Below, piece after piece: positions 36,568-45,119 of a stretch of DNA of 64,000 nucleotides. The position numbers and the translations under genes are program-made. The stretch lies in the NCBI RefSeq assembly GCF_003032475.1, contig NZ_CP028369.1, positions 8,122,001 to 8,186,000 of the forward strand. Direction: 5' to 3'. Positions within the stretch are counted from its first letter, which is position 1. The number at the start of each line of letters is the position of its first letter. The stretch comes from Streptomyces sp. P3. Lineage in GTDB: Bacteria > Actinomycetota > Actinomycetes > Streptomycetales > Streptomycetaceae. The notes beneath the pieces were generated by a model. That model searched no databases. It was not told where the DNA came from and saw only the letters and a list, made by a program, of their open reading frames with translations.

Positions 36568-39048
36568 TCAGGCCACCTTCACCAGCTTCCACCGCTGGTT
36601 GCTGCTGCCGTTGGTGAACCACTGGTCGATGGGGGTGTTGTCGGTGGTCCCGGCCTTGGACACGTCGGCCTTGGACCCGTTCGAACGGGACTCGATGGTG
36701 TACGTGCCGCTGCCGGCCGGGACGATCAGCCACTGCTGGGTGACGCTCCCGCTGGGGGTCCCCACCTGCAACTGAGTGCCGGGCCAGGTGGATGCCGCGC
36801 TGACGTCGAGGGCCTTGCCGCTGGTCACACCCGTGACGGTGAGGTAGCCACCGCTGGTGTAGGCCAGCTTCCACTGCTGGCTGCCGCTGTTCGCGTCGGT
36901 CTTCTGGACAACGGGCGTGCCGTCGCTGGTTCCACCGTTGTAGACGGTGAGCACCTTGCCGCTGCTGAGGCTGACGAGCTTGTAGGTGCCGGACAGGTCG
37001 CTGACCGGTTCGTGGGTGATGGAGAAGTTGGAGTATTCGACGGGGTAGTAGCCGGCCGTGCCCAGGCCGGCCAGGCCCGCGCCGTAGCTCGCGTCGGTGA
37101 CCGTGCCGACGGTGTTTCCGTCGATCTTGGCCGTGATGGTGCTGTCCTGGAAGGTGAGGGCCAGCTTGTGCCAGGTACCCGTGCCGGGCGCGGTGACGGT
37201 ACCGCTGGCGAGGGTGGTCCAGTTCCACGAGTTGTTGCCGGCGGTGTCGGTCTTCAGCAGCGACCAGGCTCCGGTGTCGGACAGGCGCAGGTGGTAGGCG
37301 TTCATTCCCCCGGCGCTGAACTTCGTCTGGGTGCCGACGCGGCCCAGAAGCTCTGCGGAGCTGCCGCTCTTCTCCAGCAGTACGTCGGAGCTGACCGTGT
37401 AGTTGCTCCAGCCGATGTCGCCCATGATGGTGTAGGGCTGGAGGGCGTTCGAGGCCGGATACCACCAGATGATCGGCTTCTGCGGTGCGGTCTGGCGCAG
37501 GCACTGGCCGGTGCGGCCCCCGGTGCAGGGGGCGGCTTGGAAGGCGCCGTTCATGGAGGCGAAGTACTTGGCCTCCTGCCCGGTGCTGTATCCGGCGAAG
37601 GAGTCCGAGTACGGCATGGAGAGTCGGTTGCGGGCGGGCGGGGTGGTCGTTCCGGAGCCCTGACCGGTGGTGGTGGTCACGGTGTAGAGGTGACCGGGGT
37701 CCAGGGTGAGGGTGTACGTGCCGTTGCCGGTGGTCAGGTCACTGTTCTGCACCATGCGCGGGGTGGCGCCGCCGGGCTGCGACAGGTCGGTGGACCACAC
37801 GTGCAGTGCGCCGCCGGGCAGGCCGCCGGCGATGTTGAGGGTGACCGTCTGGGACGCGGTGGCGTCCATGGTCTCGAAGACGGTGCTCCAGGCGCTCTTG
37901 TCGGGTGCGGCGTAGCTGACGTAGCTGCCGTTGGTGCGGTCGCCGCCGAGGTATCCGGAGGCGGTGTCGAGGTACTTCCAGCCGGGCGAGGTGAACTGCG
38001 TGGTCTGGGCGATGGACCAGGCGGTGCGGGAGACGCTGTAGGCGCCGGACCACGGCTGGTTGGCGGTGACCAGGCCCTGGTCGTGGAAGTAGAGGTTCTG
38101 GTAGTCGGCGGCGAGCATCGGCCAGTTGATGTAGGCGCTCATCTTGGCGTCGAGGTAGCCGCGGTTGATGGCGCGGGCGACCGGGGCCGCTCCGGTTTCG
38201 GCGTTCTCCGAGCCGTTCTCGCTGGCCCAGAGCTGCTTGCCCAGCGACTGGGCGTCGGCGGTGGAGGAGCAGGTGGTCATCGCGGACGCGTACGTGCAGG
38301 GGTAGTGCGCGCCGACGATGTCCACGGCGTTGTTCAGGGTGCTGTCGGTCTTCATGGCGGTGGCGATGTTCCAGTTGGTCTCATCGCTGCCGACCAGCTT
38401 GGTCGAGGTGTAGCCGTTCGCCGCCAGGGCGGACTTGAGCTGCTCGTAGAAGCCGGCGTTGTACGTCTTCTCGTTCCGGCCACCGATGTAGTCGATGGTC
38501 AGGCCGTGCTGTTTGGCGCAGCCCAGCCAGTCGATCAGGTAGTTGATCCCGTCCGTCGAGTAGAAGCTGCCGTTCCCGATCCAGCCGGGTGCGCCCCAGG
38601 CCAGGGCGAAGAGCTTGATGCCGGGGTTACGGGCCTTGGCCTGCTCCATCATCCACCACTCGTAGCCCGCGTTGCAGTCGATCTCGCCCCTCGCGTGCTC
38701 GAAGCTGGCCTCGGAACCGTCGGTGGAGTTGGTGTCGCCGCCGATCTCGACCTTGAGGATCTGCAGGGCCGCGCCGTAGCCGGGCTTGAACAGGTAGTCC
38801 AGCACCTGGCTGCGCTGGGTGGCCGGGTAGTCGAACAGCAGGCGGCTGTTGCCGCCGCCACCGCTGATCGCTCCGACACCGTCGAAGGTGCGGCCGCCGC
38901 TGGCGCCGTCCACGGTGATCGCCGTGTCGGTGGAGGCATACGCCGGCGACACTGCTCGGCCGGTCAGCAGGGCCAGTGCCATGAGGAGGGCGGCCAGGGC
39001 CGCCAACCGTCTGATGTGCCTGTCAGGCAGGCTCAAAGCATTGTGCAC
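36568..39048 (-). CDS. Secreted GH59-type galactocerebrosidase-like enzyme with ricin-type domain
   Basis: An 826-residue exported glycosidase. A signal peptide (LAALAALLMALALLTGRAV ...AYA) leads to a catalytic part matching GH59: RTFDGVGAISGGGGNSRLL, ILKVEIGGDTNSTDGSE, the acid/base region IDYIGGRNEKTYN and the nucleophile region LWASENGSEN. A jelly-roll domain follows at ~520-680. The last ~130 residues form a ricin-B-like lectin domain (GKVLTVYNGGTSDGTPVVQ, QQWKLAYTSGGYLTV). The GTG start at 39048 has AAGGAAGG upstream. It probably removes beta-galactose from plant or fungal glycans; the true substrate is not knowable from sequence. Confidence 0.88.
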   Translation of the reverse strand: MHNALSLPDRHIRRLAALAALLMALALLTGRAVSPAYASTDTAITVDGASGGRTFDGVGAISGGGGNSRLLFDYPATQRSQVLDYLFKPGYGAALQILKVEIGGDTNSTDGSEASFEHARGEIDCNAGYEWWMMEQAKARNPGIKLFALAWGAPGWIGNGSFYSTDGINYLIDWLGCAKQHGLTIDYIGGRNEKTYNAGFYEQLKSALAANGYTSTKLVGSDETNWNIATAMKTDSTLNNAVDIVGAHYPCTYASAMTTCSSTADAQSLGKQLWASENGSENAETGAAPVARAINRGYLDAKMSAYINWPMLAADYQNLYFHDQGLVTANQPWSGAYSVSRTAWSIAQTTQFTSPGWKYLDTASGYLGGDRTNGSYVSYAAPDKSAWSTVFETMDATASQTVTLNIAGGLPGGALHVWSTDLSQPGGATPRMVQNSDLTTGNGTYTLTLDPGHLYTVTTTTGQGSGTTTPPARNRLSMPYSDSFAGYSTGQEAKYFASMNGAFQAAPCTGGRTGQCLRQTAPQKPIIWWYPASNALQPYTIMGDIGWSNYTVSSDVLLEKSGSSAELLGRVGTQTKFSAGGMNAYHLRLSDTGAWSLLKTDTAGNNSWNWTTLASGTVTAPGTGTWHKLALTFQDSTITAKIDGNTVGTVTDASYGAGLAGLGTAGYYPVEYSNFSITHEPVSDLSGTYKLVSLSSGKVLTVYNGGTSDGTPVVQKTDANSGSQQWKLAYTSGGYLTVTGVTSGKALDVSAASTWPGTQLQVGTPSGSVTQQWLIVPAGSGTYTIESRSNGSKADVSKAGTTDNTPIDQWFTNGSSNQRWKLVKVA

Positions 39049-39402
39049 GGGGGCCTTCCTTGGGGGCGGCGCGGGTGTGTGACTTGCACTGAGACGCGGT
39101 CCTGGGCCCTGTTGCGTGGAATCGCGCGTCCGGCAGGGGCCAGGCTGGGGAGGTCGTACTCGCATTGGGCTTGATCGGTCGACTGCACATCGATCGCCAC
39201 GGGGAAGCCGAGGCAGCTCGGGCAACCGCTGGAGTTTGCCGAAAGCCCAGATGTCTGTACTCGGAAACGGTAGGGAAATCGTATTCCGCGGGCAGTGTGG
39301 CCGTCTGTGACCGAAGGCGTCAAGGGTTTGTGCAGGGGTTCCTGGAGGTCCTGCGTGCGTCGGCCCTCCCTCCACCGGGCCGGACCCCGGCTGAGGGGCG
39401 GT
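39049..39402. other. Promoter region of the GH59-type gene
   Basis: No gene is visible. It holds the GGAAATCGTATTCC operator at 39274-39287 and the AAGGAAGG ribosome site next to the GTG at 39048. The 3' side abuts the stop codon of a lacI gene. Confidence 0.5.
39274..39287. promoter_or_regulatory. LacI-type operator upstream of the GH59-type gene
   Basis: GGAAATCGTATTCC matches the site at 36395-36408 in 13 of 14 bases and has a central CG. One of the two LacI-family regulators encoded next door probably binds both sites and coregulates the two secreted enzymes. Confidence 0.72.
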
Positions 39403-40437
39403 TCAGGCCACGCGGATCGTCGTGCTGTCGCGCACCACGACCTGGCCGCGCATCATCAAGTGCTCCTTTTCCGCACGAGCCCTGAGCGCGAGGCGGACCG
39501 CTTCGGCACCCGCCTGTGCCAGCGGCAACGACACGGTCGTCAGCCGCGGTGTCACGTCGGTCGCGAGTTCGATGTCGTCGAAACCGGTCAGCGAGACGTC
39601 CGCCGGCACCGCCACTCCGGCAGCCCGGAAGGCGGACATCGCACCGATGGCGATGGTGTCGTTGGCTGCGAGCACCGCATGGGGCGGCTCCAGCCCTTCG
39701 GCGACCAGCCTCTGCGCCGCGTCGAATCCACCGTGGCGGCTCACCGCACCATGCGAGATCCGGATGTGTCGCTCCTCGACACCGCCGTCGCGGAGCCCGG
39801 CCATGAAGCCCGCGGTGCGGGCGGATACGTTCCCCCGCCGGCGGGCGCCGGCCAGGATCGTCACGTGCCGATGCCCCAACTCGGCGATGTGATGGGCGAG
39901 TTCCTTTGCCGAGCCGAAGTTGTCGAAGCTGATGGAGTCGAACGGCATGTCGGTGTCGCCGACGATCACCACCCGGCCGCCCTCGCGTTCGTAGCCGAGC
40001 AGCTCGTCGAGCAGGCGCCCGTCGAGCGCGTTCGCGTCGAGGCGGCTGGACGTCAGGATGAGCGCACGGGGCCGGAGGGCACGCTGCAGCCGGACGGTTT
40101 CCAGCTGGCGCGCGGCGGTGCCGTGGGTCGACGAGACGGTCACGAACGCACCGGCGTCCCGCGCCTGCCGTTCCATCGCCGCGGCGACCATTCCCATCGA
40201 AGGGGTCGTCAGGTCGTCGCCGACGACCGCGATCGCGTCGTTCGCCCGCCGCATCGCCCGGGCCGAGGTGTCCGCGCTGTAGCGCAACGCAGCCGCAGCG
40301 GCGAGGACCCGCTGCCGGTATTCCGCCGCGACCGTCCGGGAACTGCCGCCCAGGACTCGTGACGCAGTCGGCACCGACACACCGGCAGCCGCCGCCACAT
40401 CACGCAGAGTGACTGTCGGTCTGGCTGGATGAGGCAT
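39403..40437 (-). CDS. LacI-family regulator, likely of the secreted glycan enzymes
   Basis: A 344-residue LacI-type regulator. The DNA-binding head is VTLRDVAAAAGVSVPTASRV, the hinge YSADTSARAMRRAND. The sensor domain contains VVIVGDTDMPFDSISFDNFG and VSLTGFDDIELATDVTPRL. It is about 33% to 40% alike by eye to the divergent regulator at 40658, so the two are paralogs. It lies directly upstream of the GH59-type gene in the same direction and is a good candidate for the shared GGAAAnCGTATTCC sites. Confidence 0.9.
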   Translation of the reverse strand: MPHPARPTVTLRDVAAAAGVSVPTASRVLGGSSRTVAAEYRQRVLAAAAALRYSADTSARAMRRANDAIAVVGDDLTTPSMGMVAAAMERQARDAGAFVTVSSTHGTAARQLETVRLQRALRPRALILTSSRLDANALDGRLLDELLGYEREGGRVVIVGDTDMPFDSISFDNFGSAKELAHHIAELGHRHVTILAGARRRGNVSARTAGFMAGLRDGGVEERHIRISHGAVSRHGGFDAAQRLVAEGLEPPHAVLAANDTIAIGAMSAFRAAGVAVPADVSLTGFDDIELATDVTPRLTTVSLPLAQAGAEAVRLALRARAEKEHLMMRGQVVVRDSTTIRVA

Positions 40438-40534
40438 CGTGCCGTTCCCTCCCGCTTGACGAGGCGAGCCGCCGGGACGGTATCCGAGAATATCCGTGGC
40501 GGCCCTCTACGGGATACGGCCGGTTTCGCCGATC

Positions 40535-40550
40535 GCGGTTCCGTAACCGC
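40535..40550. promoter_or_regulatory. Palindrome between two divergent lacI genes
   Basis: GCGGTTCCGTAACCGC has six-base perfect arms around a central CCGT (core GGTTnCGnAACC, central CG). It lies midway between the two divergent LacI-family genes and may allow auto- or cross-regulation. Confidence 0.5.
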
Positions 40551-40657
40551 GCGCCCGTGGCGACATATCCGAAGGCGCGAGCGTTCTGCCGTGGAGTGAC
40601 CTTCCTTGATCACCCCGCACTCCAAGACGCTGTGCGGCCCGGTGCACAATATGCGGC

Positions 40658-41731
40658 ATGGAAGATGGGTCGGCAGCGCCTCCTCCGCCCCCCAGCGGGA
40701 AGTCCGTGTCGGGGGAGCGCAAGGCGACCCTGCGTGATGTGGCGCGAGCGGCGGGCGTCTCGCAAGCCACCGCGTCGCGCGTGCTCAACGGCAGCATCCG
40801 GAACGTCCAGCAGGAGAACGCCGCCCGTGTGCTCGCCGCAGCCGCTGAACTCGACTACACCCCGCACCTGTCCGCCCAGGCGATCGCGCGGGGCTCGACC
40901 AACACCGCCGCGCTGGTCGTCAACGGTGTCGACGACCCGTACTTCTCCTCCATCGCGGGAGGGGTGACGCAGGCGGCGGAGGCCGCGGGACTCATCGTCA
41001 CCATGGCGGTCGCGGACCGCTCCCCCGAGCGGGAACTCCAGATCGTCAGGACCCTGCGGGGCATGCGGCCCCGCGCCATCATCCTGACCGGCAGCCGCAT
41101 CGAAGGCACCGACACCCGCGCCCCTCTGGTCGAGGAACTCGACGCCTACCGGGAAGCGGGCGGCAGCGTGGTCCTGATCAGCCGGCACGACCTGCCGTTC
41201 CACACCGTCAGCATCGACAACTACGGTGGAGCGCGGCAACTCGCCCGCGCCCTGGTCGGCCTTGGCTACCGTCGGTTCGCGGTGGTCCGCGCAGGCGCCG
41301 GACTCAAGACGTCCCGTGACCGGTGCGACGGCTTCGTGGAGGGCCTTCGCGAGTTCAACATCGACGTGGACGAGCGGTACGTGGTCGAAGCCGAATTCAG
41401 CCGCCGAGGCGGCTGTGCGGCCGCCCGCGAGCTCGTCCGGAGGGGCCTGGCCGCCATCGAACTCGTCTTCGCCGTCAACGACGTCATGGCGATCGGGGTC
41501 ATGACGGCCTTCCGCGACGCCGGGCTGGCCCCCGGCCAGGACGTCGCCGTCGCCGGCTTCGACGACATCGGCCCAGCGGTGGACGTCCACCCGGCGCTGA
41601 CCACCGTGACCGTACCCCTGCACCAGGTCGGACTCTGCGCGATGGAACTCGCGCTCTCCGACGACGATGCCCCGCGGATCGTACCGGTCTCCACGAACGT
41701 AGTCCTGCGGGACAGCACACCCCGCCGATAA
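40658..41731 (+). CDS. LacI-family regulator
   Basis: A 357-residue LacI-type regulator with a proline-rich N-terminal extension of about 22 residues before the DNA-binding head ATLRDVARAAGVSQATASRV. The sensor domain includes VDDPYFSSIAGGVTQAAEAA, VVLISRHDLPFHTVSIDNYG and VAGFDDIGPAVDVHPAL. It is divergent from a paralogous regulator 220 bp away. The downstream DNA contains only a broken GH12 gene, so its original target may have been lost. Confidence 0.9.
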   Translation: MEDGSAAPPPPPSGKSVSGERKATLRDVARAAGVSQATASRVLNGSIRNVQQENAARVLAAAAELDYTPHLSAQAIARGSTNTAALVVNGVDDPYFSSIAGGVTQAAEAAGLIVTMAVADRSPERELQIVRTLRGMRPRAIILTGSRIEGTDTRAPLVEELDAYREAGGSVVLISRHDLPFHTVSIDNYGGARQLARALVGLGYRRFAVVRAGAGLKTSRDRCDGFVEGLREFNIDVDERYVVEAEFSRRGGCAAARELVRRGLAAIELVFAVNDVMAIGVMTAFRDAGLAPGQDVAVAGFDDIGPAVDVHPALTTVTVPLHQVGLCAMELALSDDDAPRIVPVSTNVVLRDSTPRR

Positions 41732-42110
41732 CACGCCTTCGGGGTGGTCGGCGGTGCTTCCGCGACACGCGGCGGCGGGAGCGGCCGGCTTCCCCTGGGC
41801 GTTCAGTCCGCACGTCACGCGCGGCGTCACCATCGTCGACACCACCTCCGACGAACTCGGTGAGCAGGCATACGCAGACCACGATCTCGCTGGGCGGACG
41901 TCTCAACGGTCAGGTCCACGGACGTGGTGTACGGCGGTTCGTTGAGGCCGTCGCTTTGGTCGGGGAAACGAGACACAGCGCGGAGCGGTCATCGGACGGC
42001 CGTGCACGCTCACACCACCCCGAATGTTCTCGTCTTGAGTCGCTTGATCTCCGCGGCCTCCTCGAAGGTGTCGCCAGGCGCTGCCCGCCGACCTGGGATT
42101 TACGGACCCA
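41732..42110. other. Non-coding or decayed sequence downstream of lacI
   Basis: I see no intact gene. Given the broken glycosidase just downstream, this stretch may be the decayed 5' part of that gene. Confidence 0.3.
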
Positions 42111-42350
42111 GGTCTGCACCGTTCCGGCCGCACGAACCCCAACGCCACCCACCGCATCGGCAAGAAGCTCAGCAAGCTGCGCTCGGTCACGTCCAGCTTC
42201 AACGTGACCGTCCCCTCCAGCGGCGCGTACACGACGGCGTACGGCATCTGGGACCCCAACAGGTCGAGATCATGCTCTGGATGAACAAGACCGGCCCCGT
42301 CGGTCCTCTGGGCAGCTCGCAACGCACGGCCCCCGTCGGTGGCAGCACAT
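42111..42350 (+). pseudogene. GH12 endoglucanase remnant, frameshifted
   Basis: Two frames carry pieces of a family-12 glycosidase. The first gives THRIGKKLSKLRSVTSSFNV, TVPSSGAYTTAYGIWDPN; the second, after a frameshift at about 42262, gives QVEIMLWMNKTGPVGPLG and SSQRTAPVGGST. GH12 enzymes show the same order (DIWLDP, then EIMIW, then VGPVxPxG), and EIMLW holds the usual nucleophile glutamate. Start, signal peptide and C terminus are missing. Confidence 0.65.
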
Positions 42351-42468
42351 CTACCGTGAGTGACAGCGAGCCGTATCGAGTTCTGGGTTCCGCACGGGGT
42401 TCGTGCTGGTCAGGGCGCTCGCTCACACGGCAGAAGCACGGTGACGTGTGCACTCCGAGCCTGCCTTT

Positions 42469-42834
42469 TCAGGGCTTCGGGTGGGTGTGTCGGTGGTGGG
42501 CGTAGTCGCTGGTGTGTTCTTCAGCCCAGTTCTGCAGGTGTTGCAGTGCGGTGGTGGCGCCGCGGGCGAGGTCGGTCAGGGCGTACAGCACCGTCGGCGG
42601 GCGGTCGGCATGCACGGTGCGGGTGATCAGTCCACCGGTTTCGAGGTCGCGCAGTGTCTGCGCGAGCATCTTGTCGCTGACGCCGCCGGCCCGTCGGCGC
42701 AGCTCGGACCAGCGTTGCGGGCCCTCCATGAGGTCGACCAGGACCAGGGCGGCCCACCGGGCGGTGACCAGGTCGAACAGCTGCCTGCCGGGGCAGACCG
42801 GATTACGGACGTTGCCGCGCGTGCTTTCCTGCAC
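42469..42834 (-). CDS. HxlR-family winged-helix regulator
   Basis: A 121-residue regulator. After PVCPGRQLFDLVTARWAALV comes the HxlR winged helix: LMEGPQRWSELRRRAGGVSD, KMLAQTLRDLETGGLITR. The CPG cysteine near the N terminus is conserved in thiol- or electrophile-sensing members. It is divergent from the metallo-hydrolase gene, with a palindrome in between, so it probably represses both. Confidence 0.88.
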   Translation of the reverse strand: MQESTRGNVRNPVCPGRQLFDLVTARWAALVLVDLMEGPQRWSELRRRAGGVSDKMLAQTLRDLETGGLITRTVHADRPPTVLYALTDLARGATTALQHLQNWAEEHTSDYAHHRHTHPKP

Positions 42835-42858
42835 GTGCTCACCTCACCTAAAGGTATG

Positions 42859-42877
42859 TACTTCCCCATAGGAAGTA
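42859..42877. promoter_or_regulatory. HxlR-type operator palindrome
   Basis: TACTTCC-CCATA-GGAAGTA is a perfect inverted repeat in the gap between the HxlR-family gene and the metallo-hydrolase gene. It resembles known HxlR/HypR-type sites in layout. Confidence 0.65.
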
Positions 42878-42924
42878 ACTAGGTCAGAGTGAGGGAGTCA
42901 ACCGCTGATCGTCAAGGAGTACCT

Positions 42925-43737
42925 GTGGTATCCGATGTTGCCGTGACCCGTGCCGTGAACACCGTGACGGTGCTCGGCGGCCCCACCGCGCTGATCCGCC
43001 TGGCCGGATGGACGCTGCTGACCGACCCGACCTTCGACGCCGCCGGCACCGAGTACCGGGACGGCCCGGTCGTGGTGCGCAAGACCGCCGGCCCGGCGCT
43101 GAAGCCTGCACAACTGCCCGCTCTCGATGCCGTCGTGGTCAGCCACACCGGGCATCTGGACAACCTTGACACCGCCGGGCGTGCGGTGGCCTCCGGTGCC
43201 TCGGACGTGTTCACCACCGTCGCCGGCGCCACCGATCTCGGGGGCGCGGCCGTCGGCCTGGAGCCCTGGCAGATCCGGACCCTGTCGAAGCCGGGCCGTA
43301 CGCCGCTGAACATCACCGCGGTCCCCGCCCGCCACGGGCCCGTCGGCACCGAGGACATCACCGGTCCGGTCACCGGCTTCCTCCTGCACACCGACGATGG
43401 CTCCACACCGAGCGTGTACGTCTCCGGTGACACCGTCGACCTGGACGCGATGAGCGCCCTGGCCGGCCGGTACCGCGTCGACGTGGCGCTGCTGCACCTG
43501 GGCGCGGCCGGCTTCGAGGAGCTCGGTGACATACGACTGTCGCTGACCGCGACCCAGGCCGTCGAGGCCCGCCGCCTGCTCGGTGACCCCCTCGTGGTGG
43601 CCGTGCACGCCGAGGGCTGGGCGCACTACACCGAGGACCGCGGCCACGTCCAGCAGACCTTCGACGCCGCCGGCGTCCCGCTGCACTGGCCCACCCCGGG
43701 CGAGCCCGTCACCCTGCCCGTCCCGCACACCCGCTGA
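42925..43737 (+). CDS. MBL-fold metallo-hydrolase
   Basis: A 270-residue metallo-beta-lactamase-fold protein. The metal motif reads VVSHTGHLDNLD, a variant of HxHxDH with Asn in place of the final His. Later ligands are PARHGPVG, VSGDTVDLDAM and VAVHAEGWAHYTE. The GTG at 42925 has AAGGAG five bases upstream. Related UlaG-like proteins are annotated only in general terms, so the substrate is unknown. Control by the divergent HxlR-family gene suggests a detoxification role. The last ~57 bp are included in a downstream duplication. Confidence 0.85.
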   Translation: MVSDVAVTRAVNTVTVLGGPTALIRLAGWTLLTDPTFDAAGTEYRDGPVVVRKTAGPALKPAQLPALDAVVVSHTGHLDNLDTAGRAVASGASDVFTTVAGATDLGGAAVGLEPWQIRTLSKPGRTPLNITAVPARHGPVGTEDITGPVTGFLLHTDDGSTPSVYVSGDTVDLDAMSALAGRYRVDVALLHLGAAGFEELGDIRLSLTATQAVEARRLLGDPLVVAVHAEGWAHYTEDRGHVQQTFDAAGVPLHWPTPGEPVTLPVPHTR

Positions 43738-43743
43738 CACCTC

Positions 43744-43906
43744 ACCCCGTGCCGCCGCCGGCGCGGGAGCGGCTGCGGTCACCGCACTGCATGAGGGCCT
43801 CGCCACTGTGCCGGACAAGATCATCAGTGTGCATGACAGCGCCCAGCAGCTTGTGGGGCTGATGCCGCGCACCACTGGTCAATGGCTCACGCAGGTCGGC
43901 CTGTAG
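43744..43906 (+). pseudogene. 3' end of an NmrA-like NAD(P)-binding protein gene, copy 1
   Basis: In frame, AVTALHEGLATVPDKIISV, then GQWLTQVGL and a stop, matches the C-terminal tail of NmrA/SDR-like proteins. There is no start or Rossmann domain here. The middle of such a gene lies inverted at 45524-45799, so one gene was split by rearrangement. Confidence 0.55.
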
Positions 43907-43958
43907 GCGACCCGCCCGTCCGCAGCGAAGAAACGAAAAGAATAGAAGAGGAAAGAAT

Positions 43959-44309
43959 ATGAAGCCGGAAGTCGTGCACGAGCGCTTCGCCCAGTACCTC
44001 AAGGACCGGGACCTCGACGGGCTGGGTTCCCTGTTCGCCGAGGACGCCATGTTCGTACCGGGACCGGGGCAGGAGCCGGTCTACGGCAGGGAAGGCATCA
44101 AGGAAGCGCTGAAGCCCTACCTCGCCTCGCCCAGCACCATGGAGGTGGTGGCCGCGTCGGTCCATCAGAACGGTGACCTGGCGATGGTCCAGCCGTCCTG
44201 GCGGATCACGAGCGAGAGCGGCACCGTGGAAGGAAAGGCGGTCGAGGTGATGAGGAGGACGAGCGAGGGGGACTGGGTTTACATCATAGACAACCCCTAC
44301 GGCGTCTGA
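43959..44309 (+). CDS. NTF2-like (SnoaL/DUF4440) protein, copy 1
   Basis: A 116-residue single-domain NTF2-fold protein: ERFAQYLKDRDLDGLGSLFA, EDAMFVPGPGQEPVYGREG, then MVQPSWRITSESGTVEGKA and DWVYIIDNPYG. AGAGGAAAG precedes the ATG. Proteins of this type are small isomerases, dehydratases or ligand binders; no catalytic claim can be made. It is closely matched by copy 2 at 44658 and by a truncated third copy at 45796. Confidence 0.85.
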   Translation: MKPEVVHERFAQYLKDRDLDGLGSLFAEDAMFVPGPGQEPVYGREGIKEALKPYLASPSTMEVVAASVHQNGDLAMVQPSWRITSESGTVEGKAVEVMRRTSEGDWVYIIDNPYGV

Positions 44310-44446
44310 TTCTCGTCATCCCGGCATCACCGTCGGGCGACGGAACCTCGTCACGGCAGCGGTGGCCGTATCGACATTCTCGATGCGGCCCCCGCTGCAC
44401 TGGCGCACCCCTCACCCTGCCCGTCCCGCACACCCGCTGACACCTC

Positions 44447-44606
44447 ACCCCGTGCCGCCGCTGGCGCGGGAGCGGCTGCGGTCACCGCACTGCATGAGGG
44501 CCTCGCCACTGTGCCGGAAAGATCATCAGCGCGCACGGCAGCGCCCAGCAGCTTGCGGGGCTGACGCCGCGCACCACCGGTCAATGGCTCACGCAGATCG
44601 GCCTGT
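44447..44606 (+). pseudogene. 3' end of NmrA-like gene, copy 2, frameshifted
   Basis: This repeats the 43744-43906 fragment but has lost one base in GTGCCGGACAAG (now GTGCCGGAAAG), which breaks the frame. It confirms that the fragment is not under selection. Confidence 0.6.
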
Positions 44607-44657
44607 AGGCGACCCGCCCGTCCGCAACGAAGAAACGAAAAGAAAAGAGGAAAGAAT

Positions 44658-45008
44658 ATGAAGCCGGAAGTCGTGCACGAGCGCTTCGCCCAGTACCTCA
44701 AGGACAAGGACCTCGACGGACTGGGTTCCCTGTTCGCCGAAGACGCCATGTTCGTACCGGGACCGGGGCAGGAGCCGGTCTACGGCAGGGAAGGCATCAA
44801 GGAAGCGCTGAAGCCCTACCTCGCCGCGCCCGGCACCTTTGAGATGGGGGCCGCGTCGGTCCATCAGAACGGCGACCTGGCGATGGTCCAGGTGCCCTGG
44901 CGGATCACGGGCGAGGACGGCACCCTGGAAGGAAAGTCGGTCGAGGTGATGAAGAGGACGAGCGAGGGGGACTGGGTCTACATCATCGAAAACCCCTACG
45001 CCGTCTGA
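44658..45008 (+). CDS. NTF2-like (SnoaL/DUF4440) protein, copy 2
   Basis: A 116-residue paralog of the protein at 43959 with conservative changes, mostly around GTFEMGAASVHQNGD and VPWRITGEDGTLEGKS. The open frame, start and ribosome site are all preserved after duplication, so both copies may be expressed. It ends just before a strong terminator. Confidence 0.85.
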   Translation: MKPEVVHERFAQYLKDKDLDGLGSLFAEDAMFVPGPGQEPVYGREGIKEALKPYLAAPGTFEMGAASVHQNGDLAMVQVPWRITGEDGTLEGKSVEVMKRTSEGDWVYIIENPYAV

Positions 45009-45056
45009 TTCTCGTCGTCCCGGCATCACCGTCGGGCGACGGAACCTCGTCACGGC

Positions 45057-45095
45057 AGCGGCGGCCGTATCGACATTCTCGATGCGGCCGCCGCT
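45057..45095. terminator. Strong hairpin after NTF2-like copy 2
   Basis: A 17-pair stem (AGCGGCGGCCGTATCGA with one G-U pair) and a five-base loop CATTC. The duplicated version at about 44355-44393 is slightly weaker. Confidence 0.75.
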
Positions 45096-45119
45096 TGCTT
45101 TCCGGCGTCGGTGACACGG

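Larger units (their letters stand above)
43681..45095 (+). repeat. Tandem direct duplication of ~700 bp
   Basis: Two near-identical units, about 43681-44390 and 44395-45095, each contain the last bases of the metallo-hydrolase gene, the 3' end of an NmrA-like gene, a full NTF2-like gene and a terminator hairpin. They differ by scattered substitutions and small indels. The join is at GATGCGGCC followed by the start of the repeat. Confidence 0.85.

Noticed and set aside
33745..39174. Two long plus-strand open frames (about 900 codons each) over the beta-helix and GH59 genes
   Set aside because: They are antisense shadows caused by GC-rich third positions. The minus-strand frames have signal peptides, catalytic motifs and ribosome sites; the plus-strand ones have none.
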